This document shows positions 46,670-55,601 of a stretch of 64,000 bases of DNA, in pieces. The stretch comes from Nostoc sp. HK-01. Lineage in GTDB: Bacteria > Cyanobacteriota > Cyanobacteriia > Cyanobacteriales > Nostocaceae. The stretch is taken from positions 6,423,501-6,487,500 of the forward strand of contig AP018318.1 in assembly GCA_003990705.1 (NCBI GenBank). The letters are read 5' to 3'. A program made the translations under genes and the position numbers. Numbering within the stretch: the stretch's first letter is position 1; each line of letters begins with the position of its first letter. The notes beneath the pieces were generated by a model. It saw nothing but the letters and a program-made list of their open reading frames with translations. It was not told the DNA's origin and searched no databases.

Positions 46670-46690
46670 TTCGCGTATAATATCCGCGAA
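46670..46690. promoter_or_regulatory. TTCGCG...CGCGAA dyad over passenger-gene promoter
   Basis: TTCGCG-tataatatc-CGCGAA. On the minus strand the spacer contains TATTAT, a -10-like box about 20 bases before the passenger gene, so a bound protein would block its transcription. Confidence 0.5.
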
Positions 46691-46735
46691 TTATTTTCTG
46701 ATGGAATCAGGCAGGTGTTTAGCTTTTGGAACGCA

Positions 46736-48157
46736 TTATTTAAGATTTTGGTGTAGTAGCCAACCTTGGCACAAGGTTTCTAACTCTAACCAACCTCTCC
46801 ATAAAACTTGTATACCGATGGCACTGTTTTTCCGATGTTCTAGGTATCCTCCCAGGCGGGCGATAGCGCGGATTGCCCAGTCAACAGTAAATTCGATATC
46901 TTTTTTCAGTTTAGGTGGGCTACTAGCTATCAATACATCCATTTGTTCTTTTGTTAACACCACACTAGCGTCAAGATGCGGACAGTTACGGTACAAATAT
47001 GTCATTCGTAATAACTGCGCGGCAATCACAGTTAAAAATCCCAACATTGTTGACATACTTTCACCAGCTAATCGATAGCTTTCAGCTTGGCAACCAGATT
47101 TTAGAATCTTATGATACTCTTCAACCCGCCAACGGTACGTATACCAACGGAGAATTTGAGTTGCTGATTGCTCCGAATCAACTAGCTCAGTAGTTAGTAG
47201 CATCCACTCTACTGGTTCACCATTTTCTGGACAATTAATTTCTCTGGCATAGACTGCATAAACATGAAAACTGCCTTGATTTTTTAGCCGTGCGGGAGGA
47301 CTAATTGATACTGGACAATATCTAACTTCTAAGGTGGCAGTTCTGGCATGACGTTTTTTGGTTTCGACTAGTTCAACGTCTTTAACAAACTGGACGGGAG
47401 TGGAATTTACGTATGACCATAGATGACCATTTTCGCCTTCTAAACAACGGTTGTGTGCCGCCCTGACTACTACACCTGCATTTTTAGTTTGACTGATTTG
47501 AGCGAATACTTCTGCAATATCGCCTTCTCTATCAAAAACATGAATTATCTTCGATGATAATCCCCCTACTGGAATTTCTAACTCAGAAAATTGTTTTTCT
47601 ATCTTTGAGAAAGCTTCAACCCATCGATAAGATTCTTTTTCTTTAAATTCTTTATTTCTCTTAGCTTTTCGCTCTTTTTTTAGACGATCTTCTTTAAGTT
47701 CTTGAGTTTCATTACTCGGTTGTGGTGCTTTATGCTCTCTATGCCACAGCTTCTCCCACAATAGCCCTAAAGGTTGTCCAAAATCAGGCTCTAAAGCTAA
47801 ACAACTGTGTAGAATTAATCCATTTCCGCCATTACCTATTGGGCCGTATTCTTCTCTTTTATCTAATATTTTTTTGTAATCTAAAAAAGTTGTATCTCCT
47901 ACAGCTAACACTACAGGAGTGCCGTTTATTTCTTGGGCTGTTTGTTTAAAATAAGGTTGAGTCAACTTTTCAAAACTGGTTTTTGGATTCGAGAAAAATT
48001 CGTAACCACGCTTGAGGTCACTGGCAGTTTTAAATATTTTTGATAAAGGCTGACCATATTTTACCGATAAAAGTTCACCTATTGATGCTGCTCGTTGAGT
48101 TAAACGTTTGTCTCCAAAGTTACACTCCCCATACAGGTTCTTTTCTAATATTTTCAT
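46736..48157 (-). CDS. IS4-family (IS50-like group) transposase
   Basis: A 473-residue DDE transposase. The N-terminus GECNFGDKRLTQRAASIGELLS is the Tn5-type DNA-binding domain. Acidic triad: Asp88 in LAVGDTTFLDY, Asp in IIHVFDREGDIAEV, and Glu in the Y-R-E-K-like YRWRVEEYHKILKSGCQAE. Length fits IS50-group enzymes. Intact, ATG start. It lies inside the element bounded at 46186 and 48277. Confidence 0.93.
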   Translation of the reverse strand: MKILEKNLYGECNFGDKRLTQRAASIGELLSVKYGQPLSKIFKTASDLKRGYEFFSNPKTSFEKLTQPYFKQTAQEINGTPVVLAVGDTTFLDYKKILDKREEYGPIGNGGNGLILHSCLALEPDFGQPLGLLWEKLWHREHKAPQPSNETQELKEDRLKKERKAKRNKEFKEKESYRWVEAFSKIEKQFSELEIPVGGLSSKIIHVFDREGDIAEVFAQISQTKNAGVVVRAAHNRCLEGENGHLWSYVNSTPVQFVKDVELVETKKRHARTATLEVRYCPVSISPPARLKNQGSFHVYAVYAREINCPENGEPVEWMLLTTELVDSEQSATQILRWYTYRWRVEEYHKILKSGCQAESYRLAGESMSTMLGFLTVIAAQLLRMTYLYRNCPHLDASVVLTKEQMDVLIASSPPKLKKDIEFTVDWAIRAIARLGGYLEHRKNSAIGIQVLWRGWLELETLCQGWLLHQNLK

Positions 48158-48219
48158 TTGCGCTCATTTACACACCTACCACGACAATATCTAAAATCAC
48201 AAGTTAATTCTCTAGCATT

Positions 48220-48244
48220 GGTTCGCGTAAGTCTTACGCGAACC
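48220..48244. promoter_or_regulatory. Perfect 12-bp palindrome inside the right end
   Basis: GGTTCGCGTAAG - T - CTTACGCGAACC. The strongest of the three TTCGCG/CGCGAA dyads; it overlaps the inner part of the right inverted repeat and lies about 60 bp upstream of the transposase start. Confidence 0.6.
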
Positions 48245-48277
48245 ACCTTCCCTTTTCCACATCCCGTGAAAAGTCAG
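48237..48277. repeat. IS4-type terminal inverted repeat, right
   Basis: Complement of the left end with three mismatches, followed by the second CTTGGCATCT at 48278-48287. Confidence 0.9.
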
Positions 48278-48341
48278 CTTGGCATCTCCGTTAAACTGCA
48301 ACGCTGATTTTTCTATCAAACTATTCTGCGTTTTCTGGATA

Positions 48342-49454
48342 TCACTTTGTAAGTCGCTTGGCACGTTTTTGCTGGTACATTAATTCATCTGCCTGCAATA
48401 CGAGTTTTTCCAATGAAGCATCTTCATTTATAACGCACTTTTGAACTCCAATACTCATTGATAGATGATAACTTCTACCTCGATTTTGATTAAATAAATC
48501 AACGTTACTTTGGAGGCGAACAGTAATTGCATTTGTATGCGCTAAATAATCAGAAATGAATACGACAAACTCATCGCCTCCCCATCGGGCAATGATGTCA
48601 GAATCTCGATAGGTTTGACTTATTAGCTCTGCTGCGTCAGCTATTACACGATCTCCAACTTCATGTCCAAAGGTATCATTGATTTGCTTCAATCCATCTA
48701 TATCTATAAATAAGATACAACAGGACTTTTCTAGCCGATGGGCTAGTTTTAATTGCTGATTTGCAAATAGAAAAAAGCCTCGTCGATTGTACAGTCCAGT
48801 TAATTCATCCGTTAGAGATAAGCGCCTAATTTCTGCCTCAACTTTTTGATGCTCCTCTATTTCTTTTTCTAGTGCAGCAGTTCGATTGCGGACTCTTTGT
48901 TCTAATTCATTATAAATTTGCACGTTTTCCATTGCGACAGCCGTTGTGTCTGCCAATGCCTGTAATAGCTTTAATTTTTCTCCCGTTGGCTGATGTAACG
49001 TTGCCCAATATGTTCCAATTGCACCGATTGGGTTACACATTCGGATCGGCACCATTACCAAGCTTTTGACAAAAGTTGGTTGGTAAGCTGTAAATGGAAT
49101 CCGTTCATCTTCATAAATATCGCTAATCACAACGGGCTGACGGTTTAGTATCGTATACCCACTAATGCAAATACTCATCGGGAAGCGTTGCCCTTTCCAT
49201 AAGGGAGCGATCGCATCTTCATCCGCGTAATAACATTGATCTCCATCTTGTAGCACAAAAGTTGCTCCATCTGCCCCAGTCAACTCACGCGCTGACTTTC
49301 GCACAATCTCCATGATTTGCTCTAGCGTCCGTGCTAGTGACAATGCTTGAACAACCTCTATTAAATGCTCCATCCCTTGAGCATAAGATATTTCAGCTTT
49401 GACACCATTAGAATCAGACTCAATGGCAGGCGAGGCAGAGCTTTGAGAATTCAT
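48342..49454 (-). CDS. GAF-GGDEF diguanylate cyclase
   Basis: A 370-residue soluble enzyme making cyclic di-GMP. A GAF domain (about 30-185, LEQIMEIVRKSARELTGADGATFVL) senses a ligand or light; a short coiled coil (NELEQRVRNRTAALEKEIEEH) leads to the GGDEF domain (about 205-370). The catalytic loop is RWGGDEF and is preceded by RDSD exactly five residues before GGDEF, an intact inhibitory I-site. It should be active and product-inhibited. The GAF domain lacks an obvious bilin-binding Cys in the usual position. Confidence 0.92.
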   Translation of the reverse strand: MNSQSSASPAIESDSNGVKAEISYAQGMEHLIEVVQALSLARTLEQIMEIVRKSARELTGADGATFVLQDGDQCYYADEDAIAPLWKGQRFPMSICISGYTILNRQPVVISDIYEDERIPFTAYQPTFVKSLVMVPIRMCNPIGAIGTYWATLHQPTGEKLKLLQALADTTAVAMENVQIYNELEQRVRNRTAALEKEIEEHQKVEAEIRRLSLTDELTGLYNRRGFFLFANQQLKLAHRLEKSCCILFIDIDGLKQINDTFGHEVGDRVIADAAELISQTYRDSDIIARWGGDEFVVFISDYLAHTNAITVRLQSNVDLFNQNRGRSYHLSMSIGVQKCVINEDASLEKLVLQADELMYQQKRAKRLTK

Positions 49455-50348
49455 GCGCTAACACCGATAAAAAATAATCAAAAATTATTTGATCCTGTGA
49501 TCTGGATCACAATTTCCTCATTTTAAAAAATATCCTACTTTATTCTATTAGAGAGATTACGGTTTTTAAAATTATCTATCTAAAGAAAGGGTGCAAAACT
49601 CTGTTAATATGCTATATCCACAGCCAAGCGGCAACGATTTCCCCGATAAAGGCAGATGTCGTCATAAATCTATTTGCAGTTCTAAACCATCAATCCAACC
49701 CATCCATCAAGGGGTAAAAGTAGCCAAGGCGAATTTTGCCGCCATGCGTCGTCTGAAAATCATAACCAGACTATGTTTCAGAAAAAAAATTGACTTTTAC
49801 CTAGAAATTAGGATTTGACATACCAGATCCACTACTTTTATTCGTACCATTTGAACCCCTCTAATTTTTAGAGCCTGAAACCCTTGTGGCTACGTGACAA
49901 AAGTCTGTGCCAAATAACTTAGACTTTTATTGGTACAGTCAAAACCAGCTTTTTCTCCGTTTTTTGATGAAAAGAGTGATTTTATTTCTGTAACTCCTTC
50001 ATGGCAAGCCTTTCAAGCTTTACGTGGCGGCAAAATGTGTCTTGGCTACTTTTACCCCATCTTGCTTAAAATTACACAGATATAGGCTCAATACCAAATT
50101 CAGTATTTATCTCATTCTCTTGGAATGCTAAAAATTTATTTACTTAAGATACATAACTATAAATTCTCCTATTACCATACCTAAAATATTAAGTTAACTG
50201 ATAATTAACTGGCAATATAGCTAGATAGATCTAAGTATTTATGCTCATAAAATATTTGTAATTTCTATTAAAACTACTGTCTATTATTATTGTTAACTCA
50301 AAGCCAGATTAAGTTTATAGAAAAACATCAACCGAATTCTCAAAAATT
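49455..50348. other. 894-bp spacer with MITE-like element
   Basis: No convincing gene. It contains a 348-bp element with 33-bp inverted ends (49711-50058). A 75-codon frame at 49591-49818 runs through the left end and is not called. The last 250 bp before the sensor kinase are very AT-rich. Confidence 0.5.
49711..50058. mobile_element. MITE-like element with 33-bp inverted ends
   Basis: Left arm 49711-49743 (GGGGTAAAAGTAGCCAAGGC then GAATTTTGCCGCC) and right arm 50026-50058 are inverted repeats with three mismatches in 33. The pairing continues imperfectly inward. The 280-bp interior has no open frame. No clear target duplication. It fits a non-autonomous element or a deletion remnant of an insertion sequence. 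Confidence 0.6.
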
Positions 50349-52184
50349 ATGACTAATTATATAACGCTGCCCTATCTTTGGCTTAGAAAAATCACTCACA
50401 ATTTTAGTATTGGTCAGAAAATTGCTTATGGATATGCACTTAGCCTTAGTACTGCGGTTGTAGGTACAGTTGCTGGATTAATCATTGGAGACTTCTACCA
50501 AACTCCAGCACAGCACCAAAAAGGTGATGCCCAATATGAAATTAGTTTACTCTATCGCTTACAAACTTCTGTACTACAAGCAAGGACATCTCAACAAAAG
50601 TTTGTTCATTATGTTAATAAACCTGAACTTTTGAAGAAAGAATACTCTAACTTTTCTAATTATGCTGTTGAACTCAAACAAGTATGGTCTGATGTTCATT
50701 ATTACGTAAATACTGCAAATTATCAGCAGGAAAAACATACTGAGGGGATACCCCGCTTTCTCCAAAATTACTCTGATACACCAAATATATATATCCAACA
50801 AGTAAATACAATAGTACAGATACTTATAAATAAAGAGGTAAATTTGAATGATGTCCAAGCAGCACAAAAACTTTTATTAAACTTTTCTACTAGCCCTATA
50901 GCTCTGAAGTTTGACCTAATAGATGATGAGTTATTTCAAATTATCGATGCTTCTTATAAAGACGATAAAAATGCAGAATTACATTTGCAAAATGTATTAC
51001 AAATTAGATTTTGGATAATTATTACCAGTATTATTTTATCAATAATAATTGCCACAATTTTGGCAATTTACACAAGTCGTATGTTAACACGCCCAATCAC
51101 AGCCTTAACTAATATTGCACAGCGAACAACTGAAGAATTAAAGTTTGATATTTTAGCTCCAGTAACGGCCGCAGATGAAATAGGAGTTTTAGCTAACTCT
51201 TTCAATAACCTCATTCAACGCATAGCAAAATACACCAATGAACTAGATTTAGCTCGTGAGACTTTAGAAAGTCGGGTTGAGGAAAGGACTCAAGAACTCA
51301 GCAACGCTTTAGAGTCGTTGCAGCATATTCAATCTCAATTAGTTCAAGCGGAAAAAATGTCTTCTCTTGGTCAGCTAGTAGCGGGTGTTGCTCATGAAAT
51401 TAATAACCCTGTCAATTTTATCTTTGGGAATCTCAGCCATGTTAATGAATATGTGACTAATTTACTCTCATTAATCGCTCTTTATCAGCAAGACTATAGC
51501 AGTACAGATATAAACATCTCTGAGTATATAGAAGAAATTGATTTCGACTATATCTGTGAGGATTTACCTAAAACGCTAAAGTCAATGAAAGTGGGTGCTG
51601 ACCGCATCCGTGAAATAGTGCTGGCTTTAAGAAATTTCTCCAGGCTTGATGAAGCCGAAATGAAATTGGTCAATATTCATGAGGGAATTGATAGTACTCT
51701 ACTGTTTTTATATAGTTCTTTCAAGGCTAAATATAAGCAATTGGCAATTGAAATTGTCAAACAGTATGGAGACTTACCACCAGTTGAATGTTATGCTGGG
51801 CAAATAAATCAAGTGTTTATGAACATTTTGAGCAATTCCATATATGCCTTAAATCAACAATGTCAATATAACTTAAAAGAGCAGTTAGAAAATAATTATA
51901 ATATCATTACTATTCGTACTGAAGTAATAGAAAATAGCTGGTTGAGAATTTGTTTTAAAGATAATGGGCCGGGAATAGCAGAAAGTATCAAGACACAGGT
52001 TTTTAACCCTTTTTTTACTACTAAACCAGTAGGAGAAGGGACAGGTCTAGGATTATCAGTTAGCTATCAAATTATAGTGGAGCAGCATCAGGGAAAACTC
52101 AAGTTTTTCTCTGCGCCAGGAAAAGGCTGCGAGTTTCAAATTGAAATTCCGATTAGTCAAAATGGTAAGCCAAAGCCAGCTTAG
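50349..52184 (+). CDS. Membrane sensor histidine kinase with HAMP domain
   Basis: A 611-residue sensor kinase. Helix near 25-45, an extracytoplasmic domain (about 50-215), a second helix (about 222-243), HAMP (about 244-300), a coiled coil, then the kinase core. H-box SSLGQLVAGVAHEINNPVNFIFGNL with His349; N-box QVFMNILSNSIYAL, G1 DNGPGI and G2 GTGLGLSVSYQI are complete, so it should be active. The HEINNPVNFI form is typical of the large Nostoc kinase family. No regulator gene adjacent. Confidence 0.93.
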   Translation: MTNYITLPYLWLRKITHNFSIGQKIAYGYALSLSTAVVGTVAGLIIGDFYQTPAQHQKGDAQYEISLLYRLQTSVLQARTSQQKFVHYVNKPELLKKEYSNFSNYAVELKQVWSDVHYYVNTANYQQEKHTEGIPRFLQNYSDTPNIYIQQVNTIVQILINKEVNLNDVQAAQKLLLNFSTSPIALKFDLIDDELFQIIDASYKDDKNAELHLQNVLQIRFWIIITSIILSIIIATILAIYTSRMLTRPITALTNIAQRTTEELKFDILAPVTAADEIGVLANSFNNLIQRIAKYTNELDLARETLESRVEERTQELSNALESLQHIQSQLVQAEKMSSLGQLVAGVAHEINNPVNFIFGNLSHVNEYVTNLLSLIALYQQDYSSTDINISEYIEEIDFDYICEDLPKTLKSMKVGADRIREIVLALRNFSRLDEAEMKLVNIHEGIDSTLLFLYSSFKAKYKQLAIEIVKQYGDLPPVECYAGQINQVFMNILSNSIYALNQQCQYNLKEQLENNYNIITIRTEVIENSWLRICFKDNGPGIAESIKTQVFNPFFTTKPVGEGTGLGLSVSYQIIVEQHQGKLKFFSAPGKGCEFQIEIPISQNGKPKPA

Positions 52185-52575
52185 AGCAAGACATTCATAA
52201 TAGTTGACTATCAGCCTCGGCTTCGCAAGGAAGTTATGCTGTAATGGCAGATGAAAGCTTGACTATTAAAACATTCGAGTAAGTAAACAGATTTTTTTTG
52301 AATTAATTTTCTTACTTGCACCCTATTTGATAAGTAAATACCTAATTTTATTTATTAAACATAGAATTTAATCTATGTAGTATGCGAATAGTCTTGTGGC
52401 GATGTAGTAGACGGTGAAGTTATGACGCGACTGTCAGAGAAAATTAATGCCTAACACACCATATTATGGTGCGGTGCATTAGGCTAAAGCCGTAACACTA
52501 AAACTACTTGTTTTGTGCATAAATGGAGAGTCAGAATGATCATGACAAGAAGTGACAAATGACCATCGACTCATT
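52185..52575. other. Spacer with a cruciform repeat
   Basis: A 391-bp spacer between convergent genes. No gene seen. It contains the nested inverted repeat at 52449-52484. Confidence 0.45.
52449..52484. repeat. Nested inverted repeat (dispersed type)
   Basis: Outer arms GCCTAA/TTAGGC (52449-52454, 52479-52484) around an inner CACCAT-att-ATGGTG. The words GCATTAGGC and TGCGGTGC resemble a dispersed repeat of cyanobacterial spacers. It lies between convergent genes and may terminate transcription. Confidence 0.5.
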
Positions 52576-53286
52576 TTAAGCCTGTTTTACTTCTTCATAC
52601 CAAATGCCAACTTTTTCAAATGCAGCGTAAGCCAGCTTGAGAAAATGCACGACTCGCTGTTTGCTCAAAATACCAAATTCTTTATATTCTCGTGCTTCTG
52701 AAAAGGTCATACGAGTTTGGTCAATGATATTTCTTTCTTTGTATGCCAACTTCGGAAAATCTACAACTTGAACATTATGCTTCTGCACTAACTGTTGCAT
52801 ATTTGGGTCAGAATCAACGTGTTCCCAGTCGTCACACAGTCCACAATTTCTGACGAGGACATGGGGAACTTTATCACCATAGCTATTTATAGACTGGACA
52901 AATAAATTAAGGCTGTCATATCCGCCTGTAGTTACAAACCACTTACAAAAACTGACTCCTTCTGCGCTTCCTAGTTCGAGTAACTGGTTTTTATCAATCC
53001 AGTTTTTGACGGCGCGATGGCTTTGGGCGGCGAGATTGACAATTACTGGCTTAGACATTGCCATCTCAAAGATTCTATCGGCTTTGTCGGCTTGGCGTTC
53101 ATCTTCGGTAAATACAGCATACTGACACATTCCCTTATAAACACCAGCTACATCAGGATTTGATCTATCTGTCTCTATGGGTACAAAGGGAATTTTCTTA
53201 TCCAGACAATATTGAATCATTGTCCGAGTGACTAGCGACTTTCCTACCCCACCTTTTTCACCATCTATTAAATGAATTGTTGGCAT
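52576..53286 (-). CDS. ParA/MobD-like P-loop ATPase, orphan
   Basis: A 236-residue protein starting with a deviant Walker A (DGEKGGVGKSLVTR, about 8-20) as in ParA/MinD/Soj ATPases. The switch regions are weak: ETDRSNPDVAGVY takes the place of the usual D-x-D-x-Q-x-N stretch. Its pattern (SNPDVAGVYKG, IVNLAAQSHRAVKNWID) resembles nucleotide-binding proteins linked to mobilisation genes (MobD-like). No parB, relaxase or replication gene is close, so it may be a relic of a mobile element or a stand-alone spatial regulator. Confidence 0.75.
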   Translation of the reverse strand: MPTIHLIDGEKGGVGKSLVTRTMIQYCLDKKIPFVPIETDRSNPDVAGVYKGMCQYAVFTEDERQADKADRIFEMAMSKPVIVNLAAQSHRAVKNWIDKNQLLELGSAEGVSFCKWFVTTGGYDSLNLFVQSINSYGDKVPHVLVRNCGLCDDWEHVDSDPNMQQLVQKHNVQVVDFPKLAYKERNIIDQTRMTFSEAREYKEFGILSKQRVVHFLKLAYAAFEKVGIWYEEVKQA

Positions 53287-54132
53287 AATAGCTACCCCTA
53301 ATACTGTTTGAAGTTATTTAAAATATCTGCTTGTGCCTTGGACGCTTTTGCTGTCTTCCGCTGCAACTTTTATACCATCTGTTGAGAAATACTGCTGGTT
53401 TTTCGGGAAATTAGCATTTATCTATAGGGATTTTTTTCTAGAGTTTGTGCGTGTTATGTCACTGATTAGGCTCAAAATTTAAATAATCCTAGCATCAAAG
53501 GCTGACAACCTTTCGATACAAACTTTTACATTAGCATTAGGGAGAAATTGAAGAAAAGAACCTAGAAAAAGCTGAAAAAGGGTGAATTGCTGTATTATTT
53601 AAATTTCCAGCTTTTCCTTGCTCTAGTTAAATTTACTTTTGCAAGACTAAGCTCCTAGATTTTTGTGATGAGAATCCTATTTAATTAAAAAAAAATGCAG
53701 TAGGCTTTACGTCCTGCTTTCTTGTTCTTGATTTTCTATCTCTACCAATAATTAAGAAGTCTAATCGGAATAACATAGTAGCGCTTTAGGTTTTTCGGTG
53801 CTATCGTAAAAACCTGGCTTTGTATGAGGTTGTTTGCTCGATTATTTGCCGATCGCTCACGCAAAAATTATCGATTAATGGCACAATGGCTAGTAATTTT
53901 TGCCTAGTAATTGGATTAAAAAAATCTGACTACTCACTGAATTTACTTTTGAGAATATTTACCTAAAAACACATTCAATTATTGTATATATTGTTATATG
54001 TTTAATTGCGAAATTGTAATATTAAGCGACCAATAATAAGGGATAAGTCTACAATTTTGATGGTAGCTTCTATAACTAATTTGTGTAAAAATAGGCGGCT
54101 ACCTCAAGCTATTTTTTAATGGGGGTCAGGCA
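53287..54132. other. 846-bp spacer
   Basis: AT-rich, no gene recognised. Weak hairpins near 53555-53632. The last 80 bp before the dehydrogenase gene contain a possible leader structure (54062-54117). Confidence 0.45.
54062..54117 (+). promoter_or_regulatory. Possible two-state leader structure before gabD
   Basis: GGTAGC (54062-54067) can pair with GCTACC (54098-54103), while the overlapping TAGCTT (54064-54069) can pair with AAGCTA (54106-54111), which is followed by six T. The two pairings exclude each other, as in an attenuator. Based on short stems only. Confidence 0.25.
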
Positions 54133-55500
54133 ATGGCTATCGCCACCATCAATCCCGCCACTGGGGAGACGCTCAAAACTTTTGAGCCACTCAACGATGC
54201 TGAAATTGCCGCTAAACTGGATTTGGCAAATCAAGCTTTTGAGCAATATCGTAAGACGAGTTTCTCACAGCGATCGCTCTGGTTGCAAAAGGCTGCGGAA
54301 ATTTTAGACCAAGAAAAAACAGACTTTGCTAAAGTCATGACGCTGGAAATGGGTAAACCATATAAAGCCGCAATTTCTGAAGTCGAAAAATGTGCCGCTG
54401 TTTGTCGCTATTATGCCGAAAACGCCGCTGATTTTTTGGCTGATGTTGCTGTGAAAACTGATGCTAGTCATAGCTTTGTCCGCTATCAGCCATTGGGGGT
54501 AATTTTGGCAGTGATGCCGTGGAATTTCCCCTTTTGGCAAGTGTTTCGCTTTGCTGCGCCTGCACTGATGGCTGGTAATGTGGGTTTATTAAAACATGCG
54601 TCTAATGTGCCGCAATCTGCTTTAGCAATTGCAGAGATTATCCAACGGGCTGGTTTTCCTGAAGGTGTATTTCAAACTTTATTAATCGGTGCGGCAAAAG
54701 TTGCCGATATCATCGCTGATGATCGTGTGAAAGCGGCAACTTTAACCGGAAGTGAACCAGCGGGAGCATCTTTAGCCGCCACGGCTGGTAAACATATTAA
54801 AAAAACCGTTCTGGAATTGGGGGGAAGTGATCCGTTTATTGTATTAGCCAGTGCTGATGTAGAAACAGCCGTGGCTACAGCTACCGCCGCGCGGATGTTA
54901 AATAATGGGCAATCTTGTATTGCAGCGAAACGCTTTATTGTGGAAGAAGCGATCGCTGATCAATTTGAGAAGTTGCTATTAGATAAATTTCAGGCGCTGA
55001 AAGTCGGCGACCCTATGCAACCAGATACCGATTTAGGGCCACTAGCTACACCAGATATTCTCCAAGATTTAGATCAGCAAGTCCAAGTTGCTAAAAACAG
55101 TGGTGGAAAAGTCTTGACTGGTGGGTATCATATTTCAGACCGTCCAGGAAACTTTTATCCACCGACTATCATCACAGATATTCCCCTTGACGCACCAATA
55201 GCTCAGGAAGAATTTTTTGGCCCGGTAGCTTTATTATTCCGGGTTCCAGACATTGATGCTGCAATTAAACTGGCAAATGCTACACCTTTTGGTTTAGGCG
55301 CTAGTGCTTGGACAAATAACGACCAAGAACGCGATCGCTTGATTACCGAAATTGAAGCTGGTGCAGTTTTTATCAACGGTTTGGTCAAATCTGACCCCAG
55401 GTTGCCTTTTGGTGGTATCAAACGTTCTGGGTATGGCCGAGAATTAAGCATTCAAGGTATACAAGAGTTTGTCAATGTTAAAACTGTTTGGGTGAAGTAA
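54133..55500 (+). CDS. gabD: Succinate-semialdehyde dehydrogenase
   Basis: A 455-residue aldehyde dehydrogenase oxidising succinic semialdehyde to succinate. Start [30 protein letters not shown] [11 protein letters not shown]; catalytic Glu228 in LELGGSDPF and Cys262 in [13 protein letters not shown]-terminal [15 protein letters not shown]. It is upstream of a ThDP decarboxylase-like gene on the same strand, the arrangement of the pair that closes the TCA cycle in Synechococcus sp. PCC 7002. GGGGGTCAGG precedes the ATG. Confidence 0.93.
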   Translation: MAIATINPATGETLKTFEPLNDAEIAAKLDLANQAFEQYRKTSFSQRSLWLQKAAEILDQEKTDFAKVMTLEMGKPYKAAISEVEKCAAVCRYYAENAADFLADVAVKTDASHSFVRYQPLGVILAVMPWNFPFWQVFRFAAPALMAGNVGLLKHASNVPQSALAIAEIIQRAGFPEGVFQTLLIGAAKVADIIADDRVKAATLTGSEPAGASLAATAGKHIKKTVLELGGSDPFIVLASADVETAVATATAARMLNNGQSCIAAKRFIVEEAIADQFEKLLLDKFQALKVGDPMQPDTDLGPLATPDILQDLDQQVQVAKNSGGKVLTGGYHISDRPGNFYPPTIITDIPLDAPIAQEEFFGPVALLFRVPDIDAAIKLANATPFGLGASAWTNNDQERDRLITEIEAGAVFINGLVKSDPRLPFGGIKRSGYGRELSIQGIQEFVNVKTVWVK

Positions 55501-55505
55501 ATATT

Positions 55506-55570
55506 AGTCAATAGTTAATAGTCCACAGTCAATGGTTTTACTCTGGACTATTGACTTTGGACTATTGACT
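55506..55570. repeat. Inverted AGTCAATAGT repeat between gabD and the ThDP enzyme gene
   Basis: AGTCAATAGT (55506-55515) and ACTATTGACT (55561-55570), with inner AGTCCA/TGGACT. This looks like a dispersed spacer hairpin; it may separate or attenuate transcription between the two genes. Similar GTCAATGGTCAATGG words occur at about 40597-40612. Confidence 0.55.
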
Positions 55571-55601
55571 AGTCTCGTGCATCGCTAGTGAGGAAATTAA
55601 A

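Larger units (their letters stand above)
46186..48277 (-). mobile_element. Complete IS4-superfamily insertion sequence with passenger gene
   Basis: A 2092-bp element bounded by 41-bp inverted ends (46186-46226 and 48237-48277, three mismatches) that begin CTGACTTTTCACGGG; CTGACT is also how IS50/Tn5 ends begin. A 10-bp duplication CTTGGCATCT flanks it. It carries a DDE transposase (46736-48157) and a second small gene (46249-46650), both on the minus strand. It separates rnz from the diguanylate cyclase gene. All parts look intact, so insertion is recent. Confidence 0.92.

Noticed and set aside
49591..49818. A 75-codon plus-strand frame
   Set aside because: It crosses the left inverted end of the MITE-like element; no family or start signal.
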